Below, piece by piece: positions 1 to 5,161 of a stretch of 7,087 nt of DNA (positions are counted from its first letter, which is position 1; every line of letters begins with the position of its first letter). The DNA comes from Clostridiales bacterium. Lineage in GTDB: Bacteria; Bacillota; Clostridia; Tissierellales; Sedimentibacteraceae. The notes under the pieces are model-generated. The model saw only the letters and a list, made by a program, of their open reading frames with translations, searched no databases and was not told the origin of the DNA. The stretch spans positions 526 to 7,612 of the forward strand of contig DNNJ01000199.1 of assembly GCA_003487955.1 (NCBI GenBank), in the 5' to 3' direction. Both the position numbers and the translations under genes were made by a program.

Positions 1-171
1 ATAATATATTAGCTTGTTAATGTTCACTAATGTAATATTAAGGATGGCAGCCCGTGTCATTGCCATGGAATAAGCCATTCTTTAATAAGAAAAAATATCT
101 ATCAAGCAGTAGCATTTTCATGTATGGATATCCTTAAAATAATATTAATTACAACAAAATTAAGATAAGGG
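1..171. other. Non-coding region upstream of glnA with possible folded structure
   Basis: There is no open reading frame of note on either strand in this stretch. It holds a perfect 6-bp hairpin, ATGGCA at 44-49 against TGCCAT at 61-66, with an 11-nt loop. A second, competing pairing joins TTAAGGAT (38-45) to ATCCTTAA (130-137), and flanking TAATATTA blocks at 33-40 and 140-147 can also pair. The hairpin is not followed by a proper T-run, so it is a poor intrinsic terminator. I do not recognise a known riboswitch class here. It could be the tail of an upstream transcript or a control region for glnA. The pairings are seen directly; any role is inference. Confidence 0.4.
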
Positions 172-201
172 TTGTTTTAGTCCTCACCTATGTTGTATAA
201 T
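172..201 (+). promoter_or_regulatory. Probable sigma-A-type promoter of glnA
   Basis: A perfect -10 hexamer TATAAT lies at 196-201. An 18-bp spacer separates it from a weak -35, TTGTTT at 172-177, which matches only the TTG of the consensus. Transcription would start near 208, giving a leader of about 38 nt. That leader contains a small hairpin, ATTCC (213-217) with GGAAT (222-226). The weak -35 leaves room for an activator, but no operator was recognised. Confidence 0.5.
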
Positions 202-245
202 AATGCCATAAGATTCCTAGGGGAATAAAATTTTGGAGGGTTTTT

Positions 246-1679
246 ATGTTTTCAACAGTAAATAAAGTTCAAGAGTATTGTGTAATTAACAAAATTAAAA
301 TGATTGACTTTAAAATGATTGACATAAATGGACGTTGGCGTCATTTAACGATTCCGGTCGAAAGGCTGAATGAAGATACGATGAAGTATGGTATTGGTTT
401 TGACGGGTCAAATTACGGTTACGCTACCGTTGAGAAGAGCGATATGGTATTCATCCCTGATCTTACCAGTGCTCATATAGACCCTTTTGTCGATGTACCC
501 ACCCTTTCTATGATTGGAAATGTATTTGTTATACATCCTGACGGGAATACACCATTTGCTCAATATCCAAGGAATGTTGCCTTAAAAGCGGAAGAATATC
601 TTCGCAAAAGTAAAATAGCTGATTCCATGATTATAGGTCCTGAATTCGAATTTCATGTTCTGGATCATATCAGTTATGAATGCAAGCCAAACAAAGTAGC
701 TTTTGAAATGGATACATCTCAAGCTGAGTGGAACAGCGGCAATAATGAAATCCGAAATTTAGGTTATACAATTCCTTTAAAAGGCGGCTATCATATAACT
801 GCACCCCATGATATAACTTACGGATTGCGCAGCAGAATGTGTCTTCTTTTAGAGGATTGGGGAGTAGAAATAAAATATCACCATCATGAAGTAGGCGGGC
901 CCGGACAGCTTGAAATCGAGGTTGAGCTTGGCGAACTGACTGAAATGGCTGATAAAACAATGATAATAAAATATGTTGTCAAGAATTCTGCCATAGCAGA
1001 AAATAAAACTGCAACATTTATGCCTAAACCGTTTTTTGCAGAAGCCGGGAACGGTATGCACGTACATATGCTTTTAATGAAGGATGGGAAACCTTTATTT
1101 TATGATGAGAAGGGATATTCCGGTCTCAGCCAGGAGGCTCATTGGTTTATAGGAGGTTTGTTGAAGCATGTCAGGTCTCTTTGCGGTTTGACAAATCCTT
1201 CCACAAATTCATACAAACGTCTTGTGCCCGGATACGAAGCACCGGTTACAATAGGTTATGCAACTTCAAACAGAAGCGCAGTTGTCCGCATACCTGCATA
1301 TGCTAAATCTCCGGAAACAAAACGTTTTGAAATAAGGAATCCTGACGGAACATGCAATCCTTATTATGCTTATGCAGCTATACTTATGGCAGGAATAGAC
1401 GGTATCATCAATAAAATAGACCCCCATGAAAACGGCTGGGGACCATACGATTATAATCTTTACAATCTTTCACCGGATGAGCAGAAAAAACTTACAGCTC
1501 TGCCTCAATCTTTAGACGAAGCGCTTAAAGCTTTGGAAGAAGACCATGATTACCTGCTTCGCGGCGGAGTATTCCCTGAAGAATTATTAAATAAGTGGAT
1601 TGCAAATAAACGCATGGAAATGAACGAAATTAATAAAATACCTCATCCTGCGGAATTTGCATATTATTACGACTTGTAA
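246..1679 (+). CDS. glnA: Type I glutamine synthetase (beta-like subtype)
   Basis: Catalyses ATP-dependent condensation of glutamate and ammonia to glutamine in the cytoplasm, the entry point of nitrogen assimilation; the family forms dodecamers. The 477-residue product is full length (about 440-475 is usual). Visible landmarks are the GFDGS loop of the beta-grasp domain (residues 51-55), metal-binding GPEFEF (E133, E135), HHHEV (212-216, E215) with E223, GNGMHVHM (269-275, H272), the NSYKRLVPGYEAP block (321-333, R325, E331), NRSAVVRIP (342-350) and KRFEIRNPD (359-367). The C-terminal part follows the GSI-beta pattern, including NLYNLSPDE (404-412), which aligns with the loop carrying the adenylylated tyrosine of enterobacterial enzymes (here Y406). 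The ATG start is supported by TTGGAGGG five bases upstream. A terminator follows directly, so it is probably monocistronic. Whether Y406 is modified is unknown; no adenylyltransferase gene is in the window. Confidence 0.96.
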   Translation: MFSTVNKVQEYCVINKIKMIDFKMIDINGRWRHLTIPVERLNEDTMKYGIGFDGSNYGYATVEKSDMVFIPDLTSAHIDPFVDVPTLSMIGNVFVIHPDGNTPFAQYPRNVALKAEEYLRKSKIADSMIIGPEFEFHVLDHISYECKPNKVAFEMDTSQAEWNSGNNEIRNLGYTIPLKGGYHITAPHDITYGLRSRMCLLLEDWGVEIKYHHHEVGGPGQLEIEVELGELTEMADKTMIIKYVVKNSAIAENKTATFMPKPFFAEAGNGMHVHMLLMKDGKPLFYDEKGYSGLSQEAHWFIGGLLKHVRSLCGLTNPSTNSYKRLVPGYEAPVTIGYATSNRSAVVRIPAYAKSPETKRFEIRNPDGTCNPYYAYAAILMAGIDGIINKIDPHENGWGPYDYNLYNLSPDEQKKLTALPQSLDEALKALEEDHDYLLRGGVFPEELLNKWIANKRMEMNEINKIPHPAEFAYYYDL

Positions 1680-1702
1680 TATTTATTATCCAATAAATAA
1701 CA

Positions 1703-1740
1703 AGGCACCCTGCTGATGTAAATTAAGGGTGCCTCTTTAG
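1703..1740 (+). terminator. Intrinsic terminator of glnA
   Basis: A perfect 9-bp stem, AGGCACCCT (1703-1711) with AGGGTGCCT (1726-1734), closes a 14-nt loop. It is followed by a short T-rich tract, CTTTAGTTGTT. It begins 24 nt after the glnA stop codon and separates glnA from the dxs promoter. Confidence 0.85.
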
Positions 1741-1796
1741 TTGTTATAGGGGTGACACATAGGGAATCAGATGAATTTGAATATAATATAATAGCT

Positions 1797-1825
1797 TTGA
1801 CATAATAATTCAAACATAATATAAT
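1797..1825 (+). promoter_or_regulatory. Consensus sigma-A-type promoter of dxs
   Basis: TTGACA at 1797-1802 and TATAAT at 1820-1825 are both perfect matches to the housekeeping consensus and are separated by the ideal 17 bp. Transcription would start near 1832, exactly at the left arm of a GC-rich hairpin. An inverted repeat, TTTGAAT (1776-1782) and ATTCAAA (1808-1814), flanks the -35. A 10-bp direct repeat, ATAATATAAT, occurs at 1783-1792 and 1816-1825, the second copy containing the -10. These could be operator sites, though AT-rich sequence makes chance repeats likely. Confidence 0.85.
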
Positions 1826-1832
1826 TATTAAG

Positions 1833-1869
1833 GCGGGGCAAAGCACGGTTGGTATATCACCCTCCCCGC
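1833..1869 (+). promoter_or_regulatory. GC-rich hairpin at the 5' end of the dxs leader RNA
   Basis: GCGGGG (1833-1838) pairs with CCCCGC (1864-1869) around a 25-nt loop, in an otherwise very AT-rich stretch. The loop has a weak extra pairing, GGT (1851-1853) with ACC (1859-1861). Placed at the predicted transcript start, it could stabilise the mRNA 5' end or form part of a regulatory leader. There is no T-run after it, so it is not an intrinsic terminator. I do not recognise a known riboswitch. Confidence 0.5.
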
Positions 1870-1882
1870 GTTGAAAGGGAGT

Positions 1883-1927
1883 TTTGAAATTGCATGGCGA
1901 TATGCCATTGCTTCAACTCATTTCAAA
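1883..1927 (+). promoter_or_regulatory. Second stem in the dxs leader, just ahead of the ribosome binding site
   Basis: TTTGAAAT (1883-1890) pairs perfectly with ATTTCAAA (1920-1927), enclosing an inner hairpin, ATGGC (1894-1898) with GCCAT (1904-1908). An alternative pairing is possible between TTGAA (1871-1875) and TTCAA (1912-1916), which would break the outer stem. The dxs ribosome binding site (about 1937-1942) lies just downstream and is left single-stranded in the first fold. A switch is only an inference. Confidence 0.35.
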
Positions 1928-1946
1928 TAAGCATAGTGAGGTTATA

Positions 1947-3821
1947 ATGAAATATTTAGATAATATTAATACGCCGGAAGACATCAAGCTTTTAAATTTG
2001 GAGGAATTAAATTCTCTTTGCGGTGAATTGAGAGAATATATTTTAGAAAACGTTTCAAAAACAGGTGGACATCTTGCATCAAACTTGGGAGTGGTAGAAC
2101 TTACAGTAGCACTGCACCGAGTTTTCAATACTCCCCGTGATAAGATAATATGGGATGTGGGTCATCAGACATATGCACACAAAATTCTTACGGGTAGAAA
2201 AAATAAAATGTCAACATTAAGGCAGTTTAATGGTATAAGCGGATTTCCCAAAAGAAATGAAAGTATTTATGATGTGTTTGATACGGGGCACAGCAGCACC
2301 TCTGTTTCGGCAGCAATGGGTATGGCAAGAGCCAGAGATTTAAAAAAAGAGGATTACGAAATTGTTGCAGTTATAGGAGACGGTGCCCTTACCGGAGGAA
2401 TGGCTTTTGAAGCATTAAATGACGCAGGAAGAAGCAATACAAAACTTTTGATAATTTTAAACGACAATGAAATGTCCATATCCAAAAATGTGGGCGGATT
2501 GTCCCGCTATTTAAGCAGAATAAGAACTACCAAAAGATATTTATCAACTAAAAGGGATGTGGAAAAATTATTAAATAAAATTCCTGTGGGCAAACAGATT
2601 AAATCGGTATTAAAAAGTGCAAAGGACGGTATAAAGCAAATAGTTGTGCCCGGAATGATTTTTGAAGAATTAGGACTTACATACATGGGACCTGTTGACG
2701 GTCACAATATACATGAAATTATTGAATCCTTGGAAACAGCAAAAAATATTGAAGGCCCTTTATTAATGCATGTAATCACAAAAAAAGGCAAGGGCTATAA
2801 GTTTGCTGAAGAAAGACCAAATGAATTTCATGGTGTTTCTGCCTTTAATTTAGAAACCGGAGAAGCTTCCAAAAATTCTTCCCTGTCATATTCCGATTAT
2901 TTTGGCATGAAAATGTGTGAAATCGCAGAGAGAAATGAAAATGTGGCTGCAATAACAGCAGCTATGACTGATGGCACCGGGCTTACGGATTTTGCAAAAA
3001 AATTCCCCAATAGGATTTATGATGCAGGCATTGCAGAACAACATGCTGTTACTATGGCTGCAGGCCTTGCGGTAAGCGGGATTATTCCTGTTGTTGCACT
3101 TTATTCATCATTTCTTCAAAGAGCTTACGACCAGATTATTCATGATGTTGCATTACAGAATCTTCATGTTGTTTTTGCTGTAGACAGAGCAGGAATAGTG
3201 GGAAATGACGGTGAAACACATCAAGGTGTGTTTGATGAAGGATTTTTGAATTTAATTCCCAATATGAAAGTATTATCTCCGGCTGATTACAGGGAATTCG
3301 GCAATATGCTTGAGTATGCTGTTTCATGTGACGGACCCGTAGTAATAAGATATCCAAGGGGAAGTATGAACAAAAATATTAACAACAGTGACTTAAGCAT
3401 AGACTTGGGCAAAGGGTACATAGTTGAAGAAGGGGAGGATATAACAATAGCTGCAGCCGGTAAAATGGTAAAGACAGCAGTTGAAACAAGGGAAATCTTA
3501 AAAACAAGAAATATAGAAGCAGAGGTTCTTAATTTAAGATTTATAAAACCCCTTGATAAAGAGCTGATAATAAAGTCCGTTGACAAAACGAAATCATTGG
3601 TAATAATTGATGAAGCAACGGTTTATGCTTCCTATGCCGGGAATATTTTCAATATACTTCCTAAAAATGTAGATGTACTGCTGAAAACTTTACCTGATGA
3701 ATTCATTAAACAAGGCTCAATTGAAGAGCTTTTACAGGAAAATAAATTAGATGCAGAATCAATAGCAGCTGATATAATTAAGTGGAAGGCAATGAAGCCG
3801 ATTAATATGATTAATTGTTAA
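1947..3821 (+). CDS. dxs: 1-deoxy-D-xylulose-5-phosphate synthase
   Basis: Thiamine-diphosphate enzyme that joins pyruvate and glyceraldehyde 3-phosphate to make DXP, the first step of the MEP isoprenoid pathway and a precursor for thiamine and pyridoxal. Cytoplasmic homodimer. The 624-residue length is normal. Numbered from the ATG at 1947, visible features are the GGHLASNLGVVELT block (40-53, H42), VGHQTYAHKI (71-80, H73), TGHSSTS (113-119), the ThDP/Mg motif from GDGALTGG (144-151) to NDNEMSIS (172-179), catalytic glutamate in AGIAEQHAV (E364), QRAYDQ (391-396) and DRAGIVGNDGETHQG (413-427). The C-terminal transketolase domain is intact. The frame is open further upstream to a TTG at 1884, but family members begin at the MKYLDNIN-like sequence and GAGGT lies four bases before 1947, so this start is preferred. 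From general knowledge, dxs in Clostridia often sits with xseAB and ispA; here it stands alone with its own promoter. Confidence 0.96.
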   Translation: MKYLDNINTPEDIKLLNLEELNSLCGELREYILENVSKTGGHLASNLGVVELTVALHRVFNTPRDKIIWDVGHQTYAHKILTGRKNKMSTLRQFNGISGFPKRNESIYDVFDTGHSSTSVSAAMGMARARDLKKEDYEIVAVIGDGALTGGMAFEALNDAGRSNTKLLIILNDNEMSISKNVGGLSRYLSRIRTTKRYLSTKRDVEKLLNKIPVGKQIKSVLKSAKDGIKQIVVPGMIFEELGLTYMGPVDGHNIHEIIESLETAKNIEGPLLMHVITKKGKGYKFAEERPNEFHGVSAFNLETGEASKNSSLSYSDYFGMKMCEIAERNENVAAITAAMTDGTGLTDFAKKFPNRIYDAGIAEQHAVTMAAGLAVSGIIPVVALYSSFLQRAYDQIIHDVALQNLHVVFAVDRAGIVGNDGETHQGVFDEGFLNLIPNMKVLSPADYREFGNMLEYAVSCDGPVVIRYPRGSMNKNINNSDLSIDLGKGYIVEEGEDITIAAAGKMVKTAVETREILKTRNIEAEVLNLRFIKPLDKELIIKSVDKTKSLVIIDEATVYASYAGNIFNILPKNVDVLLKTLPDEFIKQGSIEELLQENKLDAESIAADIIKWKAMKPINMINC

Positions 3822-3847
3822 ATTATAAGAAAATGTATTATTTACTA

Positions 3848-3876
3848 TTGAAATTTTAAGGAGCTTCATTTATATT
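3848..3876 (+). promoter_or_regulatory. Probable sigma-A-type promoter of the zapA-like gene
   Basis: TTGAAA (3848-3853, 5 of 6 consensus) and TATATT (3871-3876, 5 of 6) are separated by 17 bp. Transcription would start near 3883, giving a leader of about 47 nt. No terminator is visible between the dxs stop and this promoter, so readthrough from dxs is also possible. Confidence 0.65.
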
Positions 3877-3929
3877 ATAGTTACGGATATATTATTTTAC
3901 TCACGATCAAAAAAAAAGGGGATTTGAAG

Positions 3930-5009
3930 ATGAATAAAGTAGAAATAGTTATTGGAGATAAAAAGTATAGTGTAAAAACTGATGAAAGTCCCGAGTATGT
4001 AAAGAAAATAGAATCTGTTTTAAATGATCAGATTAATATAATAGCAAATCAAAATAAGCGTTTTAATGATATAGACAAATTAATTTTGTCATCCTTTGTA
4101 GTTATTGACAGGTATATGAAACTTTCTGATGAAATTGTTGAATACAAAAAAGATATATGTGAAGAAATCCAGACTTTGAAGGAAGCAAAAGAATTATCCG
4201 AAAAGGAAAGAGAAGAATCTGTTAATAAGGCGGCGGATGCCATAATTGAAAAAGAAAGATTCAAAGAAAAATTATTGGCAAAAGATAATGATCGCGAATA
4301 TTTAAATTCCCAAATAACAAAGCTGCAGGAAAGAGTAAATGAACAGGAACAGCAGCTGTTGAAGAGCGAAATGATCATAAATGAATTAAAATTAAAAAAC
4401 GAAGAGCTGGTTGAATATAACGATGAACTATCTAAAGAAAGAGAAAACTTTACAAAAGAAATAAGTTTTATGAATAATACAAAGGCAAGCTTAAACGGAA
4501 GGATTTCAAAGCTGCAGTTAAAACTGAACGAGAAGGAGCAGGAAGTAATCAATCTTGAAAAAAATATAAGAGAGCTTAAAAGTTCAGTGGATGATAAATC
4601 ACAGAAGCTATATAATTTTAGCGATGAGCAGCAAAAAATGAACTTATTGGTTGATTCCAAAGAAAAAGATATTGATTCTTTGATTAATAAAATCAATTTA
4701 CTGCAAAATAAGCTTAATGACAAGGATGAAACAATAGCTTCCAAGGATAAATTAATAAATGATTTAAAAGGTAATGAAGATGTATTTAAAGAAAAATATG
4801 AATCAATTAATGATGAAAAGGAAAAATATTTAGAAGAGCTTTTAATGATAAACAGCGACAAGGAAAGCCTTATTAACAACATAAACCAGCTGCAGGAAAA
4901 ACTGAACAGAAAGGAAGCTGAAAACTTTCAGAATCAGTTGGAAATAAATCAGCTTAAAAAGGAAAATACGGAGCTTATGGAGCTTTTAGACGAAGAAACA
5001 GCAAAATGA
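3930..5009 (+). CDS. zapA: ZapA-like cell division protein with long repetitive coiled-coil tail
   Basis: ZapA proteins bind FtsZ and cross-link its protofilaments in the Z-ring. Residues 1 to about 70 fit the family: a beta-strand start (MNKVEIVIGDKKYSV), then the helix from ESPEYVKKIESVLNDQI and the KLILSSFVVIDRYMKL core helix. Ordinary ZapA is about 80-100 residues, whereas this product is 359. The remaining 290 residues are charged (E, K, N, Q), with hydrophobic residues at heptad a/d positions and no membrane segment or cysteine cluster. From about residue 121 the tail consists of a 63-residue repeat. The ATG at 3930 is chosen because AAAAGGGG lies 8 bases upstream; an in-frame TTG at 3924 is too close to it. 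The downstream U32 gene fits a common clostridial zapA neighbourhood. The ZapA assignment of the head is fairly sure; the function of the tail is unknown. Alternative: a general coiled-coil scaffold using a ZapA-type dimerisation head. Confidence 0.82.
   Translation: MNKVEIVIGDKKYSVKTDESPEYVKKIESVLNDQINIIANQNKRFNDIDKLILSSFVVIDRYMKLSDEIVEYKKDICEEIQTLKEAKELSEKEREESVNKAADAIIEKERFKEKLLAKDNDREYLNSQITKLQERVNEQEQQLLKSEMIINELKLKNEELVEYNDELSKERENFTKEISFMNNTKASLNGRISKLQLKLNEKEQEVINLEKNIRELKSSVDDKSQKLYNFSDEQQKMNLLVDSKEKDIDSLINKINLLQNKLNDKDETIASKDKLINDLKGNEDVFKEKYESINDEKEKYLEELLMINSDKESLINNINQLQEKLNRKEAENFQNQLEINQLKKENTELMELLDEETAK
4290..5006 (+). repeat. 189-bp in-frame repeat encoding a nine-heptad coiled-coil module
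   Basis: Within the zapA-like gene, residues 121-183, 184-246, 247-309 and 310-359 (partial) form tandem units of exactly 63 residues. Matching landmarks are the I129, I192, I255 and I318 segments (ITKLQERVNE, ISKLQLKLNE, INLLQNKLND, INQLQEKLNR), I150/I213/I276/I339 each followed by an LK, and L125/L188/L251/L314. The a/d hydrophobic pattern stays in phase through the units, since 63 is nine heptads. Copies are diverged at DNA level; short matches such as AAGCTGCAG at 4320 and 4509 remain. This points to old internal duplication rather than recent slippage. Confidence 0.85.
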
Positions 5010-5019
5010 TAAAAACAAT

Positions 5020-5113
5020 GGCGACATTCCTATTACCCTCAAAGACTCAAATTCGGGGACATTCCTTCATGGACTGACCCTAAATGAATCACTGACCATG
5101 AAGGTGTGTCCCC
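5020..5113. repeat. Imperfect palindrome with direct-repeat copy; possible REP/MITE-like remnant
   Basis: The left arm at 5055-5072 and right arm at 5096-5113 are inverted repeats of 18 bp with 16 matches, each starting from the outer GGGGACA/TGTCCCC end, around a 23-nt loop. A direct copy of the left-arm end, GGCGACATTCCT (5020-5031), matches GGGGACATTCCT (5055-5066) at 11 of 12 positions. No coding sequence is present. The GGGGACA-type ends resemble palindromes I associate with IS200-like (RAYT) transposase neighbourhoods in Clostridia, but that link is from memory and no transposase is in the window. It may instead be a transcribed hairpin with a regulatory role. Confidence 0.5.
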
Positions 5114-5123
5114 ATACATATTT

Positions 5124-5145
5124 GAACGCGTCAGCGTTCTTTTTT
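5124..5145 (+). terminator. Intrinsic terminator between zapA-like and U32 genes
   Basis: GAACGC (5124-5129) pairs perfectly with GCGTTC (5134-5139) around a GTCA tetraloop and is followed directly by six T residues (5140-5145). It should end transcription from the zapA side. It stops only 16 nt before the next start codon, leaving no room for a promoter between it and the U32 gene, so it may act as a partial terminator or attenuator. Confidence 0.75.
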
Positions 5146-5161
5146 AAAAACAGGAGAAGCA

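Noticed and set aside
45..63. Possible sigma-54 promoter (TGGCA ... TTGC) upstream of glnA
   Set aside because: The GG and GC pairs are 16 bases apart rather than the required 12, so the spacing is wrong.
201..245. Leader hairpin ATTCC/GGAAT as an ANTAR-type antiterminator target
   Set aside because: The loop is a TAGG tetraloop, or CTAGGG if opened by one pair. It lacks the A1/G4 hexaloop pattern, there is no second hairpin and no overlapping terminator.
1884..1946. Upstream in-frame extension of dxs to a TTG at 1884 (or ATG at 1902)
   Set aside because: The AAAGGGAG before the TTG is only two bases away, no ribosome binding site precedes 1902, and the extra 21 residues are absent from typical Dxs proteins. 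The ATG at 1947 has GAGGT at a workable distance and matches the family start.
3924..3929. TTG start six bases before the zapA-like ATG
   Set aside because: The ribosome binding site would be two bases away; the ATG at 3930 has it at 8 bases and begins directly with the ZapA strand.
4049..4882. A 277-codon open frame on the - strand opposite the zapA-like gene, rich in Ser, Leu and Phe
   Set aside because: It is the mirror of E/K/N/L-rich coiled-coil codons, where antisense stops are rare. It has no recognisable domain, and the + strand gene has a promoter, ribosome binding site and ZapA head.
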